The notes: generated from the sequence alone by a model not told the origin. Positions 1-9,246 are shown, numbered from the stretch's first letter. The stretch: DNA of 64,000 nt from Marinobacter sp. S0848L (GCF_023016065.1 NZ_JALKAQ010000001.1:62001-126000); one strand, 5' to 3'. Translations and numbers: made by a program.

Positions 1-45
1 ATCTGCAAAATTTCCAGCGTGAAAGGCGTGAAGATAACTCAACAT
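1..45 (-). CDS. rlmJ: RlmJ, 23S rRNA (adenine2030-N6)-methyltransferase, 5' end only
   Basis: The first 15 codons of a leftward gene run off the window edge. The reverse complement from 45 reads MLSYLHAFHAGNFAD, which matches the nearly invariant start of RlmJ (E. coli begins MLSYRHSFHAGNHADV). RlmJ methylates A2030 of 23S rRNA using SAM. A GGAG ribosome-binding site lies 6 nt upstream of the ATG (complement of 52-55). Only the N-terminus is visible, so the catalytic motif cannot be checked. Confidence 0.8.
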   Translation of the reverse strand, partial: MLSYLHAFHAGNFAD

Positions 46-138
46 GTCGGGCTCCTGATTCCAGCCATCCATTAAGCCGCAGACACCCCCTACAAACAAC
101 ACCCAACACCGCCCAGTGCCACGACAAAACAAAAAATC

Positions 139-168
139 TTGCGTCAACCTTGCTAACCGCCTCATAAT
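139..168 (+). promoter_or_regulatory. Candidate sigma-70 promoter of the imelysin operon
   Basis: TTGCGT (139-144) and CATAAT (163-168) are separated by 18 nt and lie 55 nt upstream of the first imelysin start codon. I looked for a 19-bp Fur box here because related operons are iron-controlled, and found no convincing match. Confidence 0.35.
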
Positions 169-222
169 GCAAACGCTAACGCTTCCTATTACCACGTGCA
201 TCTAAAATACATGGAGTTCTCA

Positions 223-1515
223 ATGACCGCTTTGTTCCGCCCGGCTCCACTGGCCCTTACCATTGCAGCCACCCTTTCCGCTGGCTGCGCCTTCACCCAT
301 TCCGCCGCCGAGACTGAGCCGGTCACCAAAGCGTCTGTCGTCTCCCATTATGCCGACCTGGCCCTCGCCAACTACCAGGATGCGCTGGTTACCGCCAAGG
401 CTCTGGATAAAGCCACCGACCAGCTGATTGCGAACCCGACCGAAGCCAATCTGCAAGCCGCCAAAGAAGCCTGGCTGGCTGCCCGTGTGCCCTATCAGCA
501 AACGGAAGTGTTTCGTTTCGGCAACACCATCGTAGACGACTGGGAAGGCCAGCTGAATGCCTGGCCACTGGATGAGGGCCTGATCGATTACGTCAAAACC
601 GACGATTACCAGTACGAGCTGGGCAATGCCGGTGCCACCGCCAATATCATCGCCAACACCCGCGTGAACGTAGGCGGGAAATCTCTGGATACAACGGTAT
701 TGACGCCAGAACTGCTCGCAGACCTGAACGAAATTGGCGGCTCCGAAGCCAACGTAGCCACCGGCTACCACGCGGTGGAATTCCTGCTGTGGGGCCAGGA
801 TCAGCACGGCTTTGAGCAAGGTGCCGGTGAACGTCCGGTTACCGATTATGCAACAGGTTCGGATTGCACCAACGGCAACTGTGAGCGCCGCGGTGAATAT
901 CTGGACGCGGTAACAGACCTTCTGGTTTCCGACCTGGAATGGATGGTGGCGCAATGGGCGCCGGGTAACGAGAACAACTACCGCAGTGAGCTGACAAACG
1001 GCGATGAAAACGAAGCCGTTCAGAAAATGCTGTTTGGTATGGGCTCTTTGTCTCTGGGTGAACTGGCGGGCGAACGTATGAAAGTGGCTCTGGAAGCCAA
1101 CTCCTACGAGGATGAGCACGACTGCTTCAGCGACAACACCCACAACTCCCATTACTACAATGGCCAGGGTATCCAGAACGTTTACACGGGCAGCTACCGC
1201 CGGGTTGATGGCAGCCTGGTCAGCGGTCCATCCCTGTCTGATCTGGTCGAAGCCAACAATCCTGAGTTGGATGCTCGCCTGAACGCTCAGCTGGACGCGT
1301 CCATGAAGGCCTTGGGGCAACTGAAAGCACACGCTGAAAGCAGCGAAAACCCAATGGCTTTTGATACCATGATCGCGCCGGGCAACACCGAAGGTGCACA
1401 AATCGTCAATAATGCGATTATGGCACTTGTTGAACAAACCGGTTCCATTGAGCAAGCCGCACGCCAGCTCGGCATTGAAGCACTGTCCCCTGACGATGCC
1501 GGCCACGCATTCTGA
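223..1515 (+). CDS. Imelysin-family (peptidase M75/IrpA-like) envelope protein
   Basis: The product has 430 residues. The start is the ATG at 223, because GGAG (213-216) is correctly spaced for it; the in-frame ATGs at 196 and 211 lack a site. The N-terminus is a signal peptide ending in SAGC (Cys22), which could be a lipobox, although Ser replaces the usual Leu/Val at -3. The imelysin signature GxHxxE is present as GYHAVE at residues 181-186, followed by FLLWGQD. Imelysins are periplasmic or outer-membrane proteins of iron/metal uptake loci; genuine peptidase activity is doubtful for most of them. It heads a four-gene operon (6-nt gap to the next gene) with a di-heme oxidoreductase, a second imelysin and a DUF1513 protein, resembling P. 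aeruginosa PA4370-PA4373, where this gene would correspond to icmP. Confidence 0.88.
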   Translation: MTALFRPAPLALTIAATLSAGCAFTHSAAETEPVTKASVVSHYADLALANYQDALVTAKALDKATDQLIANPTEANLQAAKEAWLAARVPYQQTEVFRFGNTIVDDWEGQLNAWPLDEGLIDYVKTDDYQYELGNAGATANIIANTRVNVGGKSLDTTVLTPELLADLNEIGGSEANVATGYHAVEFLLWGQDQHGFEQGAGERPVTDYATGSDCTNGNCERRGEYLDAVTDLLVSDLEWMVAQWAPGNENNYRSELTNGDENEAVQKMLFGMGSLSLGELAGERMKVALEANSYEDEHDCFSDNTHNSHYYNGQGIQNVYTGSYRRVDGSLVSGPSLSDLVEANNPELDARLNAQLDASMKALGQLKAHAESSENPMAFDTMIAPGNTEGAQIVNNAIMALVEQTGSIEQAARQLGIEALSPDDAGHAF

Positions 1516-1521
1516 GGCACG

Positions 1522-2925
1522 ATGAAAAAAGCACTGATCTGGGGAACGCTGGCTATGGCCAGCGTTCCCGTTTTCGCCGCCAGCCACGCTGGCTACCCGA
1601 TACAAACCACACCGAATACCGGTGGTGAAGGCACGGTTCAGCAAACCGACACCAATGCGTATTCACTCCCCCAAGCCAACTTGTCGATGACCAAACGGCT
1701 GGATTTCAGTGTGGGTAACAGCTTCTTCCGGAACCCTTGGGTTGAAGCGCCCGCCAGCACCGACGCCCGCGATGGTCTTGGGCCCCTGTTCAATACCAAT
1801 TCGTGCCAGGGCTGTCACATCAAAGATGGTCGCGGCCATCCTCCGGGTGTGGACGAACCGCCAGTATCCTTGTTCCTTCGGCTAGCGGTACCCGCAGATC
1901 CGCTGAAAGACGCGGATATACTCCGCACGCAAGGCTTCAAACCAGCGCCTGTTTATGGTGCTCAGCTGCAGACCGCAGCTCTGCCCGGCGCCAAACCCGA
2001 GGCCAACCTGCGTATCGAATGGCAATCCGTCACTGAAACCTTACCCGATGGCCATCAGATTTCTTTACGCAAGCCGGCGTACCACATTGATACCCCCAAC
2101 TACGGTCCGCTACCGGACAACCTGTTGATCTCTCCTCGCGTAGCACCGCAAATGATTGGCATGGGGCTGCTGGAAGCCATTCCGGTCACCGACCTAGAGG
2201 CCTTAGCCGACCCAGAAGACAGTAACAAAGACGGTATTTCCGGCAAACTGAATCAGGTTTGGGATTTGGCGGCCAAGCAGACCGTGCCGGGCCGCTTCGG
2301 CTGGAAGTCTGCTGAGCCAAACGTGCATCAGCAGAGCATGGGCGCATTTGCCGGCGATATGGGGCTGACCTCCAGCATCAAACCCAACACTGACTGCACG
2401 CCCGAACAGAAGTGTGAACAATTCCCCGATGGCGGTGCTCCCGAAGTCACCGATAAAGTCGCCGGCTTTGTGACTTTCTACGCCAAGAGTCTGGCGGTTC
2501 CAGCCCGGCGCAACCTTGACCAGGACACCGTTCAGCAAGGCGCCAGGCGTTTTAACGAAATTGGCTGTGCGGCGTGCCACACGCCCAAACACACCACAGG
2601 CCAAATCGCTGACCGCCCGGACCTCAGTAATCAGACGATCTGGCCCTACACCGATCTGTTACTGCACGACATGGGGCCTGCCTTGGCAGATGGCCGTGAC
2701 GAGTTTCTCGCAGACGGCAACGAATGGCGCACACCGCCCTTATGGGGCACGGGGCTGGCGAAGGTGGTGAATCCACAAGCGGGCTTCTTGCATGACGGCC
2801 GTGCCCGCACGCCGGAAGAAGCCATTCTTTGGCACGGAGGCGAAGCACAAGCAGCAGCCGATCAATATCGCCAACTGTCCGCCGCTGACCGACGAGCCCT
2901 GATCGATTTCCTCAATTCGCTTTAA
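1522..2925 (+). CDS. Di-heme oxidoreductase (DHOR/DUF1111) family c-type cytochrome
   Basis: The product is a 467-residue periplasmic protein with a cleavable signal peptide (residues 1 to about 20, ending VFAAS). Two haem c attachment motifs are visible: CQGCH at 95-99 and CAACH at 349-353, as expected for the DHOR family related to MauG-like di-haem proteins. The HDMGPALADGRDEF and LHDGRARTPEEAILWHGGEA stretches near the C-terminus are typical of the family. It sits 6 nt after the first imelysin gene and 9 nt before the second, so the three are almost certainly co-transcribed. The likely role is electron transfer or redox chemistry linked to iron handling in the periplasm; the substrate is unknown. 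Confidence 0.88.
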   Translation: MKKALIWGTLAMASVPVFAASHAGYPIQTTPNTGGEGTVQQTDTNAYSLPQANLSMTKRLDFSVGNSFFRNPWVEAPASTDARDGLGPLFNTNSCQGCHIKDGRGHPPGVDEPPVSLFLRLAVPADPLKDADILRTQGFKPAPVYGAQLQTAALPGAKPEANLRIEWQSVTETLPDGHQISLRKPAYHIDTPNYGPLPDNLLISPRVAPQMIGMGLLEAIPVTDLEALADPEDSNKDGISGKLNQVWDLAAKQTVPGRFGWKSAEPNVHQQSMGAFAGDMGLTSSIKPNTDCTPEQKCEQFPDGGAPEVTDKVAGFVTFYAKSLAVPARRNLDQDTVQQGARRFNEIGCAACHTPKHTTGQIADRPDLSNQTIWPYTDLLLHDMGPALADGRDEFLADGNEWRTPPLWGTGLAKVVNPQAGFLHDGRARTPEEAILWHGGEAQAAADQYRQLSAADRRALIDFLNSL

Positions 2926-2934
2926 GGAGTTGCC

Positions 2935-3978
2935 ATGCAGCCCATCATTCGAGCCTTATGCGCGTCGACCCTCGCCGTTGCCGCTTCTGTCAGTTTCGCG
3001 GCCGCACCGATGGATGGTCCGCAGAGTGCCCGCACGGGCTGGCACCCGGCAATTCAATCGGGGTATGACTTGCTCGCCGAGGAAACCGCTCAGCTTGCCG
3101 AGCACGCCAGCCGTTACTGCGCTGCGCCCGACGAACAGCTAAGGGCACAACTGGAACAACACTGGCGTGACGCCTTTATGGCCTGGCAACAGGTGCGCTT
3201 TGTCGATTTCGGGCCGGTAGAAAACAACAATCTGGCCTGGCAGTTTCAATTCTGGCCAGACCCGAAAAATCTGGTTGCCCGCAAAGCCGCCTACCTGACG
3301 AAATCAGACCAGCCGATAACCGCTGACCTTATTGAGCAATCGGGCGTGGCGGTTCAGGGCTTTCCGATGCTGGAATACCTGCTGTTCGATGACGCATTGT
3401 CTAGCGGCGAAAATGCCCTGCCGGCTCCGCACAGCTGCGCAGTGCTGACCACGGTCACCAAACACCTCGCATCGAACAGCAAACAGCTCAGCGCCGACTG
3501 GCAAAGTTTCAAAACGCCTTACCTCAACACCGAGGCCTATCAGGTTTCTACCCTCAAGTCGGCCATGGCCGCACTGGAGATTCTTGAGGAGCGGCGGTTA
3601 GCAAAACCCATGGGGCTGCGCGGCAATGGTAAACGTAACCCCTACATCACCGATGCCTGGCGCAGCGGCACCAGCCTGTTATCGGTGGAAGCTACCCTAC
3701 GCGGGCTGCAGCAACATTTTCTGCCGGAATTCCTGAAACTGCTGGAACAAAAGGGCGAATTACAACTGGCCAAGCGAATCCAGCGCCAGTTTGATGCAGC
3801 ACTGGATAACTACCCCGAGGCTGATCGCCCGATGACCGTATTGCTGTCTGACGACAAGGCCTTTCGCACGCTACAAGGGCTTTACGTTGACGTTTCCCAG
3901 CTCGCCACACTGGTCAACGACCAAGCCGCCGTAGCTCTGGGTGTTGTGCGCGGTTTCAACTCCAGCGACGGTGACTGA
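2935..3978 (+). CDS. Second imelysin-family protein, with degenerate GxHxxE motif
   Basis: The product has 347 residues with an N-terminal signal peptide (MQPIIRALCASTLAVAA, cleaved near AAAP). It is an imelysin-domain protein, recognisable from WQQVRFVDFGPVE and GFPMLEYLLFDD, but the position equivalent to the family's GxHxxE reads G142-F-P-M-L-E147, with Pro where the His should be. It would therefore not form the usual metal site and may be a binding-only partner of the upstream imelysin. AAGGAG precedes the ATG by 5 nt. Its stop overlaps the ribosome-binding site of the following DUF1513 gene, which supports translational coupling. Confidence 0.85.
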   Translation: MQPIIRALCASTLAVAASVSFAAAPMDGPQSARTGWHPAIQSGYDLLAEETAQLAEHASRYCAAPDEQLRAQLEQHWRDAFMAWQQVRFVDFGPVENNNLAWQFQFWPDPKNLVARKAAYLTKSDQPITADLIEQSGVAVQGFPMLEYLLFDDALSSGENALPAPHSCAVLTTVTKHLASNSKQLSADWQSFKTPYLNTEAYQVSTLKSAMAALEILEERRLAKPMGLRGNGKRNPYITDAWRSGTSLLSVEATLRGLQQHFLPEFLKLLEQKGELQLAKRIQRQFDAALDNYPEADRPMTVLLSDDKAFRTLQGLYVDVSQLATLVNDQAAVALGVVRGFNSSDGD

Positions 3979-3991
3979 AGGACCACGTGTA

Positions 3992-5086
3992 ATGGATAGA
4001 AGCCGACGCCAACTCCTGAAAGCGGCGCTTGCCGGCAGCGCGGCATTAAGCCTGAGTGGCTGCAGTTTGTTGCCCCGAAAGTCCGGGTTCAACCCCGAGC
4101 AATACTCTGCAGCCGTGGGAAAGCCCGATGGCACCTTCGGTGTAAGCGCCTTCGGCCTGAACGGCCAGCCGCTTTGGGTGTCACCCGTGGCTACCCGTTG
4201 CCACAGCGGATGCACACGCCCCGTGAGCAATCAACTGGTGTTCTTCGAACGCCGTCCGGGGTGGCACTTCTATGTCCTGGACGCCTCTACGGGAAAACGA
4301 CTGCACAATATTGAAGCCGCGCAGGGCGAGCACTTCGTCGGCCACGGCGTATTCTCCCCGGATGGGCGCTGGCTTTATGCTACCGCCAGCCGGTACGAAC
4401 CTGGCGAGGGCATCGTGGCAGTTTATGACGCGGAGCAAAACTTCCAACGGGTGAATACCTTCGAATTAGCGGGCATCGGCCCGCACCAAATCACTCTGCA
4501 CCCGGACGGTGAAACCCTCGCCATTGCCTTGGGTGGCATTCTCACCCACCCGGATTATGATCGGCTCAAGCTCAATCTCGACACCATGGCACCGGCACTG
4601 ATTCTGATGAACCGTCGATCCGGAGAGATTGTTGGCCGCCTGAACCCGAGCCACCATCAACAGAGCCTTCGGCATCTGGACATTCACCCTTCCGGAAAAG
4701 TCTATATAGCCTACCAGCACCAAGGCCCAAGGCACGAAATGCCGGCATTGCTTGCCCGCATGGATCACAACCGGCTTACCGAAATTCGTTTTGACGATGA
4801 AACCCAAACGGGCCTTGCCAACTACATTGCCAGCGTTATTGCCCACCCGGAAAACGATCTGGTGGCCGCAGCCTCTCCCGTAGGCGGCACAGCTGTAGTT
4901 TTCCAAGGTAGCACCGGCAAACTACTGGCGAAAACCTCGATTCCCGATTGTTCGGGCGTGCAGGCATTAGCCGGCGGAGACTTCCTGATTTCCTCGGGCA
5001 AGGGCAAACTGGTTCGCCTTGGCGCACACCAGCCGGCTCAGGAGATTGCCCAACTGCCGCTGTATTGGGATCATCATTTGGTGTAG
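3992..5086 (+). CDS. DUF1513 Tat-exported lipoprotein with beta-propeller-like fold
   Basis: The product has 364 residues. The ATG at 3992 is chosen because GAAGGA (3977-3982) lies 9 nt upstream; the longer frame from 3941 overlaps the previous gene. The N-terminus has a twin-arginine motif (SRRQLLK) and a lipobox LSGC at Cys24, so it should be a folded, Tat-exported lipoprotein. Repeated motifs such as HPDGETLAIALGG, HPSGKVYIAYQ and SPDGRWLYATASRYEPGEG resemble beta-propeller blades. DUF1513 proteins are encoded next to imelysins and DHOR proteins in many proteobacteria. The function is unknown, probably iron-linked. Confidence 0.85.
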   Translation: MDRSRRQLLKAALAGSAALSLSGCSLLPRKSGFNPEQYSAAVGKPDGTFGVSAFGLNGQPLWVSPVATRCHSGCTRPVSNQLVFFERRPGWHFYVLDASTGKRLHNIEAAQGEHFVGHGVFSPDGRWLYATASRYEPGEGIVAVYDAEQNFQRVNTFELAGIGPHQITLHPDGETLAIALGGILTHPDYDRLKLNLDTMAPALILMNRRSGEIVGRLNPSHHQQSLRHLDIHPSGKVYIAYQHQGPRHEMPALLARMDHNRLTEIRFDDETQTGLANYIASVIAHPENDLVAAASPVGGTAVVFQGSTGKLLAKTSIPDCSGVQALAGGDFLISSGKGKLVRLGAHQPAQEIAQLPLYWDHHLV

Positions 5087-5170
5087 TCAGCCACAACCGC
5101 ACCAACCGGCCCTTAAGCAACTTCCCGGCTCCTGCTATGCTTGGCAAAATCCTTCATCGGAGTAGCCGCC

Positions 5171-6484
5171 TTGTCCGAAAAGTCCTCCTATTCGATTGAT
5201 CAGCTATACAGCCTGATCGCCAACGAAGAAGACGCGCGTGTTTGCAAAGACATTCCTGCCGAAGCCTGCCGGGAAGTACCTCGCAACTTTTTCTTAATTT
5301 TGTTCAGCAACGTACTGACCAAGCTCGGCGACCTGCTGATCAGCCCGAAAACCGTTCTGGCCTGGCTGATGAGCGCCGTTGGTGCCCCCGCTTTGGTGGC
5401 TTGGCTGGTGCCCATTCGTGAATCGGGCTCGATGGTGCCGCAAATGGTGATCGGCGCCTGGGTTCGCCGCAAGGCGGTGCGCAAATGGTTCTGGACATTG
5501 GGCAGTTTCGGGCAAGCCGTGAGTGTGATGGCAATGGCTGCGAGCGTGTGGTTTTTCGAAGGCTACGCCGCAGGCGGCGGCATTGTCGCGGCACTTGTTG
5601 TGTTCTCCCTGTCCCGAGGCTTTTGCTCCGTTTCAATGAAGGATGTGCAGGGTAAATGCATTCCAAAAACCCGCCGAGGCCGCTTGTCGGGATTGGCCAG
5701 TACTCTGGGCGGCTCAGCAACCGTAATTCTGACGGCGCTGCTGTTCTGGGATCGGGGCGACCCCACCATTGGCTTTTACGCCCTGCTGTTGTTACTGGCC
5801 GCCAGCATGTGGATCATCGCGGGTTTTCTGTTTGCGGGTGTTGAAGAGTACGCAGGCGAAACCGATGGCGGCGGCAACGCGTTGGCAGAAGCCTTCAAAA
5901 GCTTGTCGTTGTTGCGTACCGACACCCTGTTCCGAAACTTCGTGATTACCCGAGCACTGCTGCTGTGCTCTGCCCTCGCTTCGCCTTACTTCGTGGTACT
6001 GGCTCAAAAAGAATCGGACATCGGCTGGATGCTCGGCGTATTCCTGCTGGCCAGCAGCCTGGCCAGCTCTCTCAGTGCCAGCTTCTGGGGTTGGGCTGCC
6101 GACACCTCCAGCCGCCGGGTGATGATCCGTGGTGCCGCCATGGCCAGTAGCATTTGTGTTGGTGTGGGTTGTCTGGCCATCGTGTTTGGCCCGGGCTTCG
6201 GTGGTGCCTGGTTCTACCCGATCGCGTTCTTCATTCTGAGTATCGCCCACGCCGGCGTTCGCCTTGGCCGCAAAACCTATTTGGTGGATATGGCCGGCGG
6301 CAACAAGCGCACCGATTACACCGCAGTCAGCAACACGGTGATTGGTATTTTGTTGTTAGCAACCGGTGGGCTTACCGCGGCTATTTCACTGATATCCAAT
6401 GTCGCGGTGATTATCGTGCTTGGCCTGATGGGGTTTGCGGGGATGATCAGTGCGTTGCGGTTGGATGAGGTGACGGAAGACTAA
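5171..6484 (+). CDS. MFS transporter
   Basis: The product is about 437 residues with roughly 12 hydrophobic helices spread over the whole length, typical of the major facilitator superfamily. TTG at 5171 is preferred because GGAG (5159-5162) lies 8 nt upstream and the protein then begins MSEKSSYSIDQLY; another TTG at 5141 would add ten residues without a site. A cytosolic loop WVRRKAVRKWFW follows an early helix and GAWVRRK resembles the loop 2-3 motif of the family. It lies 84 nt downstream of the DUF1513 gene and could be read through from that operon. No substrate can be assigned from sequence. Confidence 0.8.
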   Translation: MSEKSSYSIDQLYSLIANEEDARVCKDIPAEACREVPRNFFLILFSNVLTKLGDLLISPKTVLAWLMSAVGAPALVAWLVPIRESGSMVPQMVIGAWVRRKAVRKWFWTLGSFGQAVSVMAMAASVWFFEGYAAGGGIVAALVVFSLSRGFCSVSMKDVQGKCIPKTRRGRLSGLASTLGGSATVILTALLFWDRGDPTIGFYALLLLLAASMWIIAGFLFAGVEEYAGETDGGGNALAEAFKSLSLLRTDTLFRNFVITRALLLCSALASPYFVVLAQKESDIGWMLGVFLLASSLASSLSASFWGWAADTSSRRVMIRGAAMASSICVGVGCLAIVFGPGFGGAWFYPIAFFILSIAHAGVRLGRKTYLVDMAGGNKRTDYTAVSNTVIGILLLATGGLTAAISLISNVAVIIVLGLMGFAGMISALRLDEVTED

Positions 6485-6507
6485 CCCTCCAGAACAAATA
6501 GACAACG

Positions 6508-6536
6508 AAAAAGGGGCTGGTCACCAGCCCCTTTTT
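6508..6536. terminator. Bidirectional rho-independent terminator
   Basis: GGGGCTGG (6513-6520), loop TCA, CCAGCCCC (6524-6531), flanked by AAAAA (6508-6512) and TTTTT (6532-6536). It lies between two convergent genes, MFS (+) and the calcium-binding lipoprotein (-), and can serve both. Confidence 0.9.
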
Positions 6537-6562
6537 ACTTTCATTAGACGATCTTCACTCAA

Positions 6563-8170
6563 TTACAGCGATACCGTCACTTCTTCTTTGGAGGCACAGG
6601 CTCCGAACACTTCGAACTTTTCCAAGGCAGAGATGAACTCGAAACCACCACTGTAAATCTCGATTGCATCAAAACGCTTGGATGTTTGGAACACTACATA
6701 AACACGGTCGTTGGTGCCGATAATCTCGGAAAAGCCGAGCAGATCAAGATCAGCTCCCAGTTGCCCGCCAGAATCCTCCTGGATTTCACCGTTAAGCAAG
6801 GTACGTACTTTCAAGCCACCGTTGGTGAACAAGCCCAGCTTGAGCAACTGCGGCGCTTTTTCCACTTCGACACCAATAACGTTGTTACCCGGGAAGGCAA
6901 AACCGCTGGTTGTTGCAATTCGCAGGCTCACAGACGAAAGGCCCAGCAAGTTGGTGTTGCTGATGGTTGCAAAGTTGTTCAGGTCTTGGTCAACCAGATT
7001 GCCTTCATCCACAACACCACACAACTCGCCCAATGCAGGCAGAAGGCAGTTGGAATCGCCCTTAGATGCCTCGGCTGCAAAATCATTGTCGCTGGCCACG
7101 ATAGGAGAGAACTGTTGCCCTGCACCGCACGAGAACTCAACACTCGCCAAATCGCAGGCATCACCAATGTTATCGCCATCGGCATCAGCCTGATCGGGGT
7201 TAGCTACTGTTGGGCAGTTATCACCGCCAGCCCAGACCTCGAGTGGCACCATGGCTCCAGGGGCCACATCGGTTTTATCATTAACACCGTCGCCATCAAG
7301 GTCTGCATCGCAGACGTCGCCTAAGCCGTCGCCATCAAGGTCTTGCTGATTGGGGTTGGCGACGGTCGGGCAATTATCATCATTAATATCGTTGCCCTCC
7401 AGATCTTTGTTGGCGATGCCGTCACCGTCACGATCTATTTTTTCCCAAAGGACACCATCCGTCTCACACGCATCACCAAGACCATCACCATCACTATCGA
7501 GCTGGTTCGCATTGGGTTGTAGCGGGCAATTGTCGCCTCCCTCGGCAACCGAAATCACGCTGAAGGTACCATCGGAAGCTTCAACCTTATCGGATACGCC
7601 ATCACCATCGGCATCGGTATCACACGCATCTCCAACATCATTACCATCACGGTCCGCCTGCGACGGATTAGCGATTAACGGGCAGTTATCTCCGCCATTA
7701 GCTACAGATACCGTTTCAAAGGTGTCGTCAGACACTTTGACCTTACCATCAACGCCATCACCGTCCGCGTCGATGTCACAGGCATCGCCATACAAATCGC
7801 GGTCAGCATTCTGTTGGTCCGGGTTCGAAATCAACGGACAATTGTCTACATCATTAAGGACGCCATCACCGTCGAGATCATCCTGGTTCGAAACTTCTCC
7901 GTCACAGGCATCGTCAATGCCATCTGCATCGGCATCAACGCCATCATTGACGGTAGCCGGGCACGAATCCTCATTGTCCGGAATGCCGTCACCATCTTCA
8001 TCAAACTCTTTCGAACCATCATCGTCCGCACCGTTGCCGGAACCGTCTACGTTCTGTTCACCACCATTAACGCCAGTTCCGTCACTGGAGCTATCGGCTT
8101 CACAGCCTGCTAATGCCAGCAAAGCCGTAAACAATAAAATCAAAGGCAAATTCAGGTTACGCAACTTCAT
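6563..8170 (-). CDS. Thrombospondin type 3 repeat calcium-binding lipoprotein
   Basis: The product has 535 residues. A lipoprotein signal peptide ends LALAGC (Cys23). Residues ~57-345 are made of thrombospondin type 3 repeats: DEDGDGIPDNEDSCP, DLDGDGVLNDVDNCP, DADGDGVSDKVEASDG and similar, each rich in Asp/Asn/Gly with the conserved CP/ACD cysteines. These bind calcium along an extended rod. The C-terminal ~190 residues (from about 346) are a non-repetitive domain starting VEFSCGAGQQF that I do not recognise. It is the second gene of an operon, with only 2 nt between the OmpA-family gene stop and its ATG. An outer-membrane-tethered, Ca2+-stiffened surface protein is the most likely role; the ligand is unknown. 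Confidence 0.82.
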   Translation of the reverse strand: MKLRNLNLPLILLFTALLALAGCEADSSSDGTGVNGGEQNVDGSGNGADDDGSKEFDEDGDGIPDNEDSCPATVNDGVDADADGIDDACDGEVSNQDDLDGDGVLNDVDNCPLISNPDQQNADRDLYGDACDIDADGDGVDGKVKVSDDTFETVSVANGGDNCPLIANPSQADRDGNDVGDACDTDADGDGVSDKVEASDGTFSVISVAEGGDNCPLQPNANQLDSDGDGLGDACETDGVLWEKIDRDGDGIANKDLEGNDINDDNCPTVANPNQQDLDGDGLGDVCDADLDGDGVNDKTDVAPGAMVPLEVWAGGDNCPTVANPDQADADGDNIGDACDLASVEFSCGAGQQFSPIVASDNDFAAEASKGDSNCLLPALGELCGVVDEGNLVDQDLNNFATISNTNLLGLSSVSLRIATTSGFAFPGNNVIGVEVEKAPQLLKLGLFTNGGLKVRTLLNGEIQEDSGGQLGADLDLLGFSEIIGTNDRVYVVFQTSKRFDAIEIYSGGFEFISALEKFEVFGACASKEEVTVSL

Positions 8171-8172
8171 AA

Positions 8173-9246
8173 TTAAGCTCCCTCTCCGACTGTATCGGAT
8201 ACAACATTGAACTCAACGCGACGGTTCCGTTCACGCCCCTCTTCGGTGTCGTTGCTGCGCACCGGGTTGGCCTCGCCATAACCCGTGGCCGTTAACTGCT
8301 CAGGGGCAACACCCAGATCCAAGAGGTAATTGCGGACCGCGTCCGCACGCTTTTGCGACAGTTCACGGTTGTAGCCTGCGGAACCCTGGCTATCGGTATA
8401 GCCCGCCAACTCAACTTTCAGGTCGGTTTGGCCCTTCAAGGCATCCGCCGTGCTGATCAGAATGTCTTTGGCATTGGCTGTCAGGCGGTCAGAGTTAAAT
8501 TCGAAAGTTACGCCCTGTAAAATGACGGTCTGAACCTGATTGGTTTCAACGCAACCAACGGCATTGACTTCAAGGCCTTCCAAGGTGTTCGGGCACTGAT
8601 CGACACCATCAACCACGCCGTCGCCGTCTGAATCGGCCAGGTTCTTTTCAACCACCACCGGCTTCTCGATAACAACCGTTTTTTCGACGATTCGAGTGCG
8701 AGTCGCACCGATAGGAACGGTTAAACCAAGACTGAAATGAAGATCCGAGTAGTCTTCTTCAAAAGCATCCCACAGGTATCTCGCATCAGCTCTGAGGCGG
8801 AGTCCAGACTTGGAGAACGGGGAAGAAATAAAACCCAGAGCGGCGTTGGCGTAGCCATTAAACTCGCTACCGGAGCTGTTGAACACGTCGTTACGTGAAA
8901 CACCGCCGCCGATAGAAACATAAGGGGAGAAAGTCTCGGGCCCAAACAGGCGGTAGTTGAAATCAGCGCCCAATCCCTGCTGGTAGAAGTCGGTGCCACC
9001 ATCCACACCTGTTTCAAATATTCCCGCGAAGAATTGCGGCTCGAGCCACCAATGCTGGCTCAATCGATGGCTGTACATAGCCCGCATTGCGGTGCCGTAG
9101 TCATCAACACGATCCTTGTCAGGCTTGATATAGCTGCCTAGAACAGAGACTTCACGTTCGTGCTGAACCGGTTTGGCTTGCGCCAGTGGCAATGCGGCTA
9201 TACAGAAACCGGCCACTGATAACGCTCGAAATATCCTTCTTGCCAT
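8173..9246 (-). CDS. OmpA-family outer-membrane protein with TSP3 linker
   Basis: The product has 357 residues. A signal peptide (cleaved after LAQA, residue 24) precedes an eight-strand-type beta-barrel region (~30-185) with alternating hydrophobic strands. Residues 205-220 hold one thrombospondin type 3 calcium motif (DSDGDGVVDGVDQCP). The C-terminal OmpA domain (~240-350) has the peptidoglycan-binding AGYTDSQGSAGYNRELSQKR and NRRVEF motifs. The protein therefore links the outer membrane to peptidoglycan. A good GGAGGG site precedes the ATG. It is transcribed together with the following TSP3 lipoprotein, so the two calcium-binding proteins are probably made in parallel. Confidence 0.9.
   Translation of the reverse strand: MARRIFRALSVAGFCIAALPLAQAKPVQHEREVSVLGSYIKPDKDRVDDYGTAMRAMYSHRLSQHWWLEPQFFAGIFETGVDGGTDFYQQGLGADFNYRLFGPETFSPYVSIGGGVSRNDVFNSSGSEFNGYANAALGFISSPFSKSGLRLRADARYLWDAFEEDYSDLHFSLGLTVPIGATRTRIVEKTVVIEKPVVVEKNLADSDGDGVVDGVDQCPNTLEGLEVNAVGCVETNQVQTVILQGVTFEFNSDRLTANAKDILISTADALKGQTDLKVELAGYTDSQGSAGYNRELSQKRADAVRNYLLDLGVAPEQLTATGYGEANPVRSNDTEEGRERNRRVEFNVVSDTVGEGA

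Noticed and set aside
120..195. Fur box upstream of the imelysin operon
   Set aside because: No 19-mer with adequate match to GATAATGATAATCATTATC.
220..1644. 474-codon antisense frame opposite the imelysin gene
   Set aside because: Codon bias of the real gene keeps the opposite frame open; no family motifs, and the sense gene is certain.
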